DNA from: an uncultured Bacilli bacterium
GTDB lineage: Bacteria; Bacillota_I; Bacilli_A; RFN20; CAG-288
NCBI GenBank assembly: GCA_934700375.1
Contig: CAKUXT010000051.1
Location: 1-11,146 of the forward strand
Length of the DNA stretch: 11,146 nucleotides
Reading direction: 5' to 3'
Shown in pieces: positions 1 to 5,557 of this stretch. Under the pieces are notes generated by a model that had not been told where the DNA came from, did no database searches, and saw nothing but the letters and a program-made list of their open reading frames with translations. The first letter of the stretch is position 1. The number at the start of each line of letters is the position of its first letter. The translations under genes were made by a program, and so were the position numbers.

Positions 1-144
1 AATTGCAATTTCCTGACAGATGAAGGTGGTCAATTTTACGTTAGCGATATTGATCAGTTTTATATTAGCATCATCAATGGCAAGCGCCATCGTGAAGTAC
101 GAAAGGAAACAGAGAAGGATAAGAGGGTTCACCGAGCTGACTGA
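1..144 (+). CDS. Possible C-terminal fragment of an unidentified protein (cut by window edge)
   Basis: Frame 1 is open from the first base to a TGA at 142-144 and gives 47 residues. The first part is mixed (FLTDEGGQFYVSDIDQFYIS) and the tail is very basic and hydrophilic (KRHREVRKETEKDKRVHRAD). No start codon is visible, so if real it enters from upstream. I do not recognise a family, and the stretch is short enough to be open by chance. No intrinsic terminator follows; the next structured element is the palindrome at 183-210. Treat it as a tentative partial gene. Confidence 0.35.
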   Translation, partial: NCNFLTDEGGQFYVSDIDQFYISIINGKRHREVRKETEKDKRVHRAD

Positions 145-182
145 GAGCGAGAAGACGGAAATGGGATTCCGCCTCGCCTCCG

Positions 183-210
183 TTTCTTGACCGACATGTC
201 GGTCAAGAAA
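183..210. promoter_or_regulatory. Perfect 28-bp palindrome, probable operator
   Basis: The half-site TTTCTTGACCGACA is followed directly by its exact reverse complement, with no spacer and no mismatch. There is no T-run on either side, and with no loop bases it is a poor RNA hairpin, so an intrinsic terminator is unlikely. Gap-free palindromes with a TTGACC-type core are typical of dimeric repressors such as the TetR family (RutR binds a related TTGACCA-N2-TGGTCAA), but no regulator gene is in view, so the binding protein is unknown. Confidence 0.6.
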
Positions 211-313
211 AGACGATACGGATTGATGACAATGATGAAGTCATTTGCATTACAAAGATTTACACAGAATTATTGACAAGTCTCAAAATCAAAACGCTTT
301 CATTGTATTTTCC

Positions 314-342
314 TTGCAATGCAGTTTTATTTTCGATATATT
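314..342 (+). promoter_or_regulatory. Candidate promoter for the small ORF at 448
   Basis: TTGCAA (314-319, 4 of 6 to consensus) and TATATT (337-342, 5 of 6) are separated by exactly 17 bp. This would start transcription near 349 and give a leader of about 100 bases. The area is AT-rich, so chance matches are possible. Confidence 0.35.
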
Positions 343-447
343 ACCTTTCCATTCGATTTTGACTGCTGAAACGAGACGAAAGCCGACCCACTTTTTCTAT
401 CCCCAAGACGTAAGACGAATGGCACATCTACACGGAGGTACTACAAG

Positions 448-576
448 ATGAAAGATGTTAATTATTTTTTCAACAAGAAGACAAACAAGAAGGACCGCGA
501 TTCCAAGAAAGCAAAAAGAGAAAGCTTCTTCGAATCACTCGCTAACGGATACTTCTTCTCTAACAATCTCAACTGA
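448..576 (+). CDS. Small basic hypothetical protein, 42 residues
   Basis: ATG at 448 follows a strong GGAGG (434-438) at about 9 nt, and a TGA at 574-576 is followed seven bases later by an intrinsic terminator, so this is a complete single-gene unit. The protein begins MKDVNYFFNKKTNKKDRDSK and ends FFESLANGYFFSNNLN. It has a very basic, hydrophilic middle (about residues 10-25, rich in K, R and D) flanked by Phe/Asn-rich ends (YFF repeated at 6-8 and 35-37). It has no cysteine and no membrane segment. Codon choice favours AAC, AAG and TTC, as in the probably well expressed gene at 2451. I know of no family. A nucleic-acid- or ribosome-associated role would be a guess from charge alone. It is too short for usual ORF length cut-offs. 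Confidence 0.7.
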   Translation: MKDVNYFFNKKTNKKDRDSKKAKRESFFESLANGYFFSNNLN

Positions 577-582
577 TTACTG

Positions 583-607
583 ACAACCGCTTCGGCGGTT
601 GTTTTTT
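583..607 (+). terminator. Intrinsic terminator of the small ORF
   Basis: Stem ACAACCGC / GCGGTTGT (8 bp) closed by a TTCG tetraloop (591-594) and followed by a T-run at 603-607. It isolates the small ORF from rqcH. Confidence 0.93.
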
Positions 608-622
608 ATTGTTGCTTTTTTG

Positions 623-631
623 TGGTATCAT
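623..631 (+). promoter_or_regulatory. Extended -10 promoter of rqcH, probably leaderless
   Basis: TGG-TATCAT is an extended -10 (TGn plus 5 of 6 to TATAAT). It ends 8 bp before the ATG at 640, so transcription should start at or within about two bases of the start codon. The bases before the ATG (AAATAGGT) leave no room for a spaced Shine-Dalgarno. No convincing -35 is seen, which is acceptable for an extended -10. Confidence 0.55.
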
Positions 632-639
632 AAATAGGT

Positions 640-2253
640 ATGGCAGTTGATAATTTATCTTTATCCATCATCGTCAATGAATTAGAGAAACAGATGGTTC
701 CTTCTACTTTCGGTCGCCCATTCAGTCTAGGAAACGGAGCCTATGCAATTCCTTTTTCTGAAGTCCTGAGTGAAAACAATATCAGGCATGGTTCCTTTAT
801 TTTCACAATGGAACCGACAAATCCTTTTGCCTGCTATTCTTTAGAACGTTTTGAAAAGATTCAGGATAACAGTCCGTTTTTCAATTCGCTGAAGAAATTG
901 GCAGGCGGAAGAGTCACCTCAATCAAGAAACATCAAGGTGAAAGAATACTTACAATCCATATTGAAGCAAGCAAAGAGGATATCACGGAAGTCAATGATT
1001 CCTATGACTTTATTTTAGAGCTTTTCCCGAATCGACCGAACTGCTATATCATCGCCTATCCTTATGGAAAGATCGTCTCACTGTATCATGAGCATACCGA
1101 TATCGAAAAAGGAATCTTTGTGACAAGGAATGCTCTTTATCAGTATCCGGAAGAGAGAGCCTCTCTTCCCAGTCATCTCAATGAACCGGAAGAGGCAAGA
1201 CCTTATCTTCCTAATGCAACGCTCCGTTATCTGAAACAATATGTATTAGAAGAGAAACATGATCTTGATGATACGCTCCATCAGATGATCTCTTCTAATG
1301 ATATCTATATCATCAAAAAGGATATCGTCTCTTTTTCCTTTGGAAAGAAAGAAGCGGAAAAAGTCAAAGTATCTGAAATCTATACCCACTTTGTCTCCAA
1401 CCAGAAAGAATTGGCAAAGCTCAACAAGATCAAAGAATTGGTCGCATTGATTGAAAAAGCCATCAAAATCGCTAAGAAGAAGCTCATCAATCTCAATAAT
1501 GACTTATCCACTGCAAAAGACAGAATGAAATATCTCGAATATGGTCAGATTATCTATCTTTATCAGGGTGAGATCAAAAAGGGAGACAAGATCTTAAAGA
1601 GAGACGGGTATGAAATACCCCTCAATCCTCTTTTCGATGCACCAAAAAACGCCAATAACTATTTCAAGAAGTATCAGAAAGCAAAAACAGCTCTCAAAAT
1701 TCTGGATGAACTGATTTTAAAGACAAAAGATGAAGTCGAATATTTGGAAAAGAAGCTTGATGAAGCAAAAGACGGAACACCAAGAGATGTCATGGAACTG
1801 AAGAGCGAACTTCTTCAGGAAGGATATATTAAGGAAAAGCAGGGCAGAAACACGGTCTACAAAGTATCAAAGAAACACCGCTATGATCCTCACTATATCA
1901 TTCTGAAAGAAGGCAAGATCGGTTTTGGCATGAACGGACTTCAGAACGAGGAGCTCACCTTCAACATCGCAAAGAAGGATGATCTCTTCTTACATGTAAA
2001 AGACTTCCCCGGTTCTCATGTCGTCATATTAGAAGGAAAAGACAACAAAGAAGTCAGAGAGACCGCAATGGAGCTCTCCCTTTATCTTTCCCATATGGAT
2101 AACGGAACAGTCATGATCGCCAAGAGAAAAGACGTCAAGAAGAACCCCAACAAGGTCGGATTGGTCAATATTCTTCACTATGAAACGGCTGTTGTGAAGT
2201 ATATCAGGCCCGAATCAGTGGCGATTTTTAAAAAAGAACTCAAAAAGGACTAG
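640..2253 (+). CDS. rqcH: RqcH / Rqc2 homologue (NFACT family), ribosome-associated quality control
   Basis: RqcH binds obstructed 50S subunits carrying peptidyl-tRNA and recruits tRNA-Ala to add C-terminal alanine tails that mark stalled chains for degradation. It was formerly annotated as fibronectin-binding protein FbpA. The 537 residues show the NFACT architecture. The N-terminal NFACT-N domain (about 1-200) opens with MAVDNLSLSIIVNELEKQM. Long Lys/Glu-rich helices (about 250-300 and 340-380) flank the conserved PLNPLFDAPKNANNYFKKYQ segment (327-346). The C-terminal NFACT-R domain (about 415-525) carries KKDDLFLHVKDFPGSHVVI (445-463). Length is slightly under the usual 560-570. The Asp-Arg pair needed for tRNA recruitment in B. 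subtilis (D97 R98) aligns with E101 R102 here, a conservative change. ATG at 640 gives the expected N-terminus but has no Shine-Dalgarno. No terminator follows, so it may read through into the tRNA. Confidence 0.93.
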   Translation: MAVDNLSLSIIVNELEKQMVPSTFGRPFSLGNGAYAIPFSEVLSENNIRHGSFIFTMEPTNPFACYSLERFEKIQDNSPFFNSLKKLAGGRVTSIKKHQGERILTIHIEASKEDITEVNDSYDFILELFPNRPNCYIIAYPYGKIVSLYHEHTDIEKGIFVTRNALYQYPEERASLPSHLNEPEEARPYLPNATLRYLKQYVLEEKHDLDDTLHQMISSNDIYIIKKDIVSFSFGKKEAEKVKVSEIYTHFVSNQKELAKLNKIKELVALIEKAIKIAKKKLINLNNDLSTAKDRMKYLEYGQIIYLYQGEIKKGDKILKRDGYEIPLNPLFDAPKNANNYFKKYQKAKTALKILDELILKTKDEVEYLEKKLDEAKDGTPRDVMELKSELLQEGYIKEKQGRNTVYKVSKKHRYDPHYIILKEGKIGFGMNGLQNEELTFNIAKKDDLFLHVKDFPGSHVVILEGKDNKEVRETAMELSLYLSHMDNGTVMIAKRKDVKKNPNKVGLVNILHYETAVVKYIRPESVAIFKKELKKD

Positions 2254-2260
2254 ACATTTA

Positions 2261-2289
2261 TTGACATTATTCGTCGAATTAGTTATAGT
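2261..2289 (+). promoter_or_regulatory. Strong sigma-A-type promoter of the tRNA-Thr transcript
   Basis: Perfect TTGACA (2261-2266), 17-bp spacer, TATAGT (2284-2289, 5 of 6). The predicted start is near 2296, about 14 bases before the tRNA. It begins 8 bases after the rqcH stop. Confidence 0.85.
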
Positions 2290-2309
2290 ATTTCACGCGG
2301 TGATTTTTT

Positions 2310-2383
2310 GCCCCCTTAGTTAAATGGTATAACGGGTCCTTGGTAAGGACCAATTGCTAGTCCGATTCTGGCTCGGGGCACCA
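2310..2383 (+). tRNA. tRNA-Thr(GGU), CCA encoded, with atypical features
   Basis: It folds as a cloverleaf. U8 and A9 are present. The D-arm has a 4-bp stem GTTA/TAAC and a loop with G18 G19. The anticodon stem is GGTCC/GGACC with loop TTGGTAA, giving anticodon GGT (2342-2344), which reads ACC/ACU. The variable loop is 4 nt, the T-stem is GCTAG/CTGGC with a 7-nt loop, the discriminator is A73, and CCA is encoded. G1-C72, C2-G71 and G35 U36 agree with known threonine identity elements. Oddities: acceptor positions 6-67 (C-C) and 7-66 (T-T) do not pair, leaving five G-C pairs, and the T-loop reads TCCGATT so position 55 is C in place of the nearly universal U (pseudouridine). It may be a functional divergent isoacceptor or a decaying or non-canonical copy. 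No terminator separates it from the gene at 2451. Confidence 0.85.
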
Positions 2384-2450
2384 TTATTGTTCAAAACTGC
2401 GCGATTTATATAGTTGTCAAATCAAGTGTGCTAAAAAGGGAGGAAACCCA

Positions 2451-3353
2451 ATGTCTTCTAATGAAACAAAAACCAAAAAAGGACGTGCTCATGCTGTTGC
2501 AGCATGGGAATGGTTCAAGGAAGCTGCTTGGCTCCAGGTTTTACTCATTGTCGGCGTTGTTGTCGGCTTAGTTGTCGCAATTCCTTTCGCTGTCAAAGGC
2601 ATCACCAACGCAGTCAATAGCGATAGCTCCAGCTTCTACAAAGAGCACCGCATCGATTATAAGAAACTCGGTATGTACCTCACCGGCGAAGACAAGAGCT
2701 GCAACGGTACAATCGGAGATCAGAAATTCGACAGTGACGGCAAATTCGACCTCACTGGTGAAAAAGAAGGCTTCGTCGTCATGTTCTACAAGAGCAACTG
2801 CGATAATTGCTCCAATCTTCAGAAAAACATCGAATCTTGGTATAAGAACTTCAATAAGGACTATGCCAAGGGCAACCTCAAGTTCTACACCATTGATGTG
2901 AGCTGGGATGTCGATGATAATACCAAATCCGTCAACAACGAAGGTATCAAGAGCTTATACAACAACAAGTTCATCAGCTTGGAAGAACAGATGGCAGCAT
3001 CCCGTTCCTTCATCAATACATTCGAAAGCCAGGATGAAACACATTCCGGCAGCGAAAGCACAAAAAAATCCGTTATCGAAAACTTCAGCAAGGACTTCAC
3101 TGCTGATAAGGATGGCGGAACAATGCCGACTCCTACTATTGTCACCTACATGAAAGACAAGGCAGCAGCCAACTATGTCACCAACACTGATGACTATAAC
3201 GGTGATACTGAAAAGAAGAACGTTCTTCAGTACTGCAGCCCGAACAAAGTCATCTGTGATGCTCCTAGCGGATTATCCTTCACCAATGCTGCAAACGTTG
3301 CAACAATGATGATCGACATCTACAACTTCCAGGAATACAAAGTATCGAAATAA
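2451..3353 (+). CDS. Membrane-anchored thioredoxin-fold protein with CDNC motif
   Basis: The 300-residue protein has a basic cytoplasmic start, one membrane segment (about 28-52, VLLIVGVVVGLVVAIPFAV) without a lipobox or clear signal-peptidase site, then a large domain expected outside the membrane. FVVMFYKSNCDNCSNLQKNI (108-127) has the beta strand followed by C-x-x-C (C117, C120) of thioredoxins, and MPTPTIVTY (225-233) supplies the cis-proline loop (P228). About 100 residues lie between them, more than in plain thioredoxin (about 40), so an insertion is present (Ser/Glu/Asp-rich at 190-222). Three further cysteines (C84, C262, C269) could form a second disulfide. Likely role: extracytoplasmic thiol-disulfide exchange; substrate unknown. 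The start is fixed by GGGAGG (2438-2443) 7 nt before the ATG. A terminator follows at once. It is probably transcribed from the tRNA promoter. Confidence 0.8.
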   Translation: MSSNETKTKKGRAHAVAAWEWFKEAAWLQVLLIVGVVVGLVVAIPFAVKGITNAVNSDSSSFYKEHRIDYKKLGMYLTGEDKSCNGTIGDQKFDSDGKFDLTGEKEGFVVMFYKSNCDNCSNLQKNIESWYKNFNKDYAKGNLKFYTIDVSWDVDDNTKSVNNEGIKSLYNNKFISLEEQMAASRSFINTFESQDETHSGSESTKKSVIENFSKDFTADKDGGTMPTPTIVTYMKDKAAANYVTNTDDYNGDTEKKNVLQYCSPNKVICDAPSGLSFTNAANVATMMIDIYNFQEYKVSK

Positions 3354-3376
3354 ACAGCTCTTTCGAGCTGTTTTTT
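3353..3376 (+). terminator. Intrinsic terminator after the thioredoxin-like gene
   Basis: Stem AACAGCTC / GAGCTGTT (8 bp) with loop TTTC (3361-3364), then a T-run to 3376. The stem begins on the last base of the stop codon. Confidence 0.92.
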
Positions 3377-3387
3377 CGTTGTCGTTC

Positions 3388-3416
3388 TTGCATGACAATC
3401 ATCACTCTAGTATCAT
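3388..3416 (+). promoter_or_regulatory. Promoter of the GNAT-Nudix operon, probably leaderless
   Basis: TTGCAT (3388-3393), exactly 17 bp, TATCAT (3411-3416). Only six bases (ATTTCT) separate the -10 from the ATG at 3423, so the predicted start of transcription falls on the start codon and there is no Shine-Dalgarno. Confidence 0.75.
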
Positions 3417-3422
3417 ATTTCT

Positions 3423-3965
3423 ATGATTTTCCTAGAAACCGAAAGGGTAATCCTTCGAAATTTCACCGAAGACGACTTAGATGATATCTTTTCCTATGCT
3501 TCCGTTCCTGATGTCGGAGAGATGGCAGGATGGAATCATCACGAGAATATCGAAGAGAGCAGAACCGTCTTATACAAAGTATTCCTTCCGAATCCTGAAG
3601 ACTATGCAATCGTCGATAAGAAAACAAATCATGTGATTGGTTCTTTCGGCCTTCATCAAAGCTCACAGCTGACCGCTGATTTCCCGCTTGAGACATCCAA
3701 AGAAGTCGGCTATGTCTTAGCCAAGGACTATTGGGGAAAAGGGCTCATGACCGAGATTCTCTCTTCCAGCATACAGAAATGGAAAGAAGAGGGGAAAATC
3801 GATGTACTGACAGCAACCACCTTCTCTACAAACAAAGCATCTGCACATGTGCTTGAGAAATGCGGTTTCCGCCATTATCGCATCATCAAGGACGTATATG
3901 TCAGTTCTTTAGACAAAGTCTTTGACAAATACTGTTTTTACCTGAGGCTTAAACACCATGACTAA
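3423..3965 (+). CDS. GNAT-family N-acetyltransferase (RimJ/RimL type)
   Basis: Transfers an acetyl group from acetyl-CoA to an amine; the substrate is not predictable from sequence. The 180 residues match the family length. The N-terminus MIFLETERVILRNFTEDDLD is the classic RimJ/RimL opening (xLxTERLxLRxxxxxD), so the start at 3423 is well fixed even though no ribosome binding site precedes it. Strand beta-4 appears at VIGSFGLHQ (71-79), the acetyl-CoA pyrophosphate loop at KDYWGKGLMTE (101-111, pattern Q/R-x-x-G-x-G/A), and the C-terminal NKASAHVLEKCGFRHY (137-152) is the typical N-x-x-S-xx-vLEKxGF block. It overlaps the downstream Nudix gene by 8 bp (ATGACTAA), implying translational coupling. 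Confidence 0.9.
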   Translation: MIFLETERVILRNFTEDDLDDIFSYASVPDVGEMAGWNHHENIEESRTVLYKVFLPNPEDYAIVDKKTNHVIGSFGLHQSSQLTADFPLETSKEVGYVLAKDYWGKGLMTEILSSSIQKWKEEGKIDVLTATTFSTNKASAHVLEKCGFRHYRIIKDVYVSSLDKVFDKYCFYLRLKHHD

Positions 3966-4536
3966 AAGAGAAATCCTGATCGAACAGATTAAAAATTATA
4001 TTCCATTCAATGAGCAGGAAGAAAAAGACAAAGCCATTATTTTAAATTGCTTAGAAAAATACGATGACATCTTCACCCGTGACAATAAGCTTGCCCATAT
4101 GACAGCTTCCTGCTGGATTCTGGACAAAGAAAAGAAGCACGTTCTGATGTGCTATCACAACATCTACAAGTCCTGGAGCTGGCTTGGCGGACATGCTGAC
4201 GGAGAAGAAGATCTTCTCTCAGTCTGTCTGAAAGAAGCTAAAGAAGAGAGTTCATTGAAGAATGTTGAACCATTATCAAAAGATATCCTCTCTTTGGAAA
4301 CCCTGACTGTAGAAGGCCATATAAAAAGAGGAGAATATGTCTCCTCTCATCTTCATCTCAATGTCACTTATCTGCTCACTGCAGACATCCATGACGAGCT
4401 TCACATCAAACCGGATGAGAATTCCGGTGTCAGATGGTTCACGTTCGATGAAGCAAAGGAAGCCTCGTCTGAACCTTGGTTTATCGAACACATCTATCCA
4501 AAACTGAACGCAAAAGTCAAAAAGTTTATTTGCTGA
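3958..4536 (+). CDS. Nudix hydrolase
   Basis: Nudix enzymes cleave nucleoside diphosphates linked to another moiety, using Mg2+ bound by the Nudix helix. In this 192-residue protein the box spans G78-L100: G-x5-E84-x7-K92-E93-A94-x-E96-E97-x-S99-L100. All metal-binding glutamates (E93, E96, E97) are present, but the usual Arg is Lys92 and the usual Gly is Ser99. The segment before it, LAHMTASCWILDKEKKHVLM followed by NIYKSWSWLGGHADG, is typical of a common Bacillota subgroup with an N-terminal helical extension (about 1-45). Substrate unknown; RNA-cap or nucleotide housecleaning roles are both possible. The stop codon region overlaps the convergent coaD end by 11 bp. Confidence 0.9.
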   Translation: MTKREILIEQIKNYIPFNEQEEKDKAIILNCLEKYDDIFTRDNKLAHMTASCWILDKEKKHVLMCYHNIYKSWSWLGGHADGEEDLLSVCLKEAKEESSLKNVEPLSKDILSLETLTVEGHIKRGEYVSSHLHLNVTYLLTADIHDELHIKPDENSGVRWFTFDEAKEASSEPWFIEHIYPKLNAKVKKFIC

Positions 4537-5011
4537 ACTTCTTTTTCATCATGTCTAACACGGGCTCCGGCACCAAGGAAGAGATATCGACACCTTGGAA
4601 GAAGAGCTCTTTTATTGTGCTGGAAGAAACAAAGGCCTGATCTTTTCTGGCCATCAGATAGACCATATCGATATCAGGTTCCAAAAATTCGTTGACCTCA
4701 TGGAGCTGGAACTCCATCTCGTAGTCAGTGACGGCTCTAAGTCCTCTGATAAGAGCCTGTGCGGAGAGCTTCTTTGCTTCCTTGACAACGAGCTTATCGG
4801 TAGAAACGACTTCAAACCCTTCATAAGAAGCAAAAGTTTCTTTTGCCATTTCAACTCTTTCTTCCGCCGAAAAGAGATAATGTCCTTTCTTGCTTGCGTT
4901 ATCGGCAACCATGATGATGACTTTATCGAAGAACTTTTTTGCTCTCAAAGCGACATCGACATGACCATTGGTCAAAGGATCAAAGGATCCAGGATAGACT
5001 GCGATTCTCAT
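4526..5011 (-). CDS. coaD: Phosphopantetheine adenylyltransferase (PPAT)
   Basis: Catalyses the penultimate step of coenzyme A synthesis: 4'-phosphopantetheine plus ATP to dephospho-CoA plus pyrophosphate. The product from the chosen start is 161 residues, the usual length. It shows GSFDPLTNGH (8-17) with the T/HxGH nucleotidyltransferase motif, RGLRAVTDYEMEFQ in the middle, and VSSSTIKEL near the end (ISSTxxR-like signature, with K). Two in-frame ATGs exist. The first (5017) overlaps the rsmD stop as ATGA but is only one base from the GAGGAG; the second (5011) has 7-nt spacing and gives the typical MRIAVYPGSFDP start, so I chose it. It is the last gene of the ylbF-rsmD-coaD operon, an order shared with B. 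subtilis (ylbF-ylbG-ylbH-coaD). Confidence 0.95.
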   Translation of the reverse strand: MRIAVYPGSFDPLTNGHVDVALRAKKFFDKVIIMVADNASKKGHYLFSAEERVEMAKETFASYEGFEVVSTDKLVVKEAKKLSAQALIRGLRAVTDYEMEFQLHEVNEFLEPDIDMVYLMARKDQAFVSSSTIKELFFQGVDISSLVPEPVLDMMKKKFSK

Positions 5012-5013
5012 TT

Positions 5014-5556
5014 TCATTCTCCTCTTCTATAGATAGCGACATGCTTCTGACCATATCGATACTCTTTCATTTCAAAGCCTTCGATCTCTTTGTTCTTGTT
5101 TTCCTGTTCGGAAACAATGAGACAGTTTTCGCTCAGCATCTCTCTTCTGATCATCTCTTCGATGATGACATCATTGATGTTGAATCGATACGGAGGATCG
5201 AGGAAGACAACATCGAATTTGACATCCGAGAACTTCTTCAAAAAGAGACGATAGTCGCTGTTTGCCATGACAAAACGATCCTTGTCTGTCTCCAAAGAAA
5301 GAATATTTTCTTTCATGATCTGGAAAGTCTTTCTGTCCTTATCGTTGAAATAGACCTGCTTTGCGCCTCTTGATATGGCTTCAAGCCCCATCGCTCCGCT
5401 GCCTGCGAAAAGATCAAGAGCGATGCTATTCACCACCTTATCTTTCATCGCATTGAAAATGGCCTGTCTTACTTTATCCATGGTCGGTCTTGTGACGCTA
5501 GGATCTGGAACCTTTAAGAATCTTCCTTTATATACGCCTGCAATAATTCGAATCAT
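5014..5556 (-). CDS. rsmD: 16S rRNA (guanine966-N2)-methyltransferase RsmD
   Basis: Methylates N2 of G966 (E. coli numbering) in 16S rRNA of the 30S subunit with S-adenosylmethionine. The 180 residues match the family. The N-terminus MIRIIAGVYKGRFLKVPDPS followed by TRPTMDKVRQAIFN (22-35) is diagnostic. The SAM-binding loop is DLFAGSGAMGLEA (48-60), and the catalytic motif IV is LDPPY (119-123). It starts one base after the ylbF stop, with AAGGAG inside the end of ylbF as its ribosome binding site, and its stop lies 2 bp from the chosen coaD start. The three genes are therefore one tightly packed operon. This is the orthologue of B. subtilis ylbH. Confidence 0.95.
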   Translation of the reverse strand: MIRIIAGVYKGRFLKVPDPSVTRPTMDKVRQAIFNAMKDKVVNSIALDLFAGSGAMGLEAISRGAKQVYFNDKDRKTFQIMKENILSLETDKDRFVMANSDYRLFLKKFSDVKFDVVFLDPPYRFNINDVIIEEMIRREMLSENCLIVSEQENKNKEIEGFEMKEYRYGQKHVAIYRRGE

Positions 5557-5557
5557 A

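Larger units (their letters stand above)
145..447. other. Intergenic stretch of about 300 bases without a convincing gene
   Basis: It holds a short inverted repeat CGGAA-ATGGGA-TTCCG (156-170), the perfect 28-bp palindrome at 183-210, an isolated TTGACA at 273-278 with no good -10 at normal spacing, a candidate promoter at 314-342, and a leader of about 100 bases ahead of the small ORF at 448. I compared the leader by eye with common riboswitch cores and recognised none. Short open frames here (for example 196-276 and 245-451) lack ribosome binding sites and protein-like composition. Confidence 0.6.

Noticed and set aside
183..210. The palindrome as an intrinsic terminator for the partial gene at 1-144
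   Set aside because: There is no loop sequence and no T-run follows; it is followed by AGACGATACG.
196..276. 26-residue open frame starting at the centre of the palindrome (MSVKKRRYG...)
   Set aside because: No ribosome binding site; the ATG is forced by the palindrome's central CATG. No sign of conservation can be judged.
360..447. Riboswitch or other known cis-RNA in the leader of the small ORF
   Set aside because: By eye I found none of the conserved cores I know (preQ1, SAM, purine, THF, guanidine, c-di-GMP, fluoride); a covariance-model search would be needed to be sure.
245..451. 68-codon open frame starting MHYKDLHRI in the region before the small ORF
   Set aside because: No ribosome binding site, non-protein-like composition, and it runs over the GGAGG and start codon of the better-supported 42-residue gene at 448.
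5012..5017. First ATG as the coaD start
   Set aside because: Only one base from the GAGGAG; the second ATG has 7-nt spacing and matches the family N-terminus. The ATGA overlap with rsmD keeps a small doubt.
4595..5373. Long plus-strand open frames (145 and 144 codons) opposite coaD and rsmD
   Set aside because: Both are antisense shadows of strongly conserved genes with intact motifs; the translations are Phe/Ser/Asp-rich without recognisable domains and lack ribosome binding sites.
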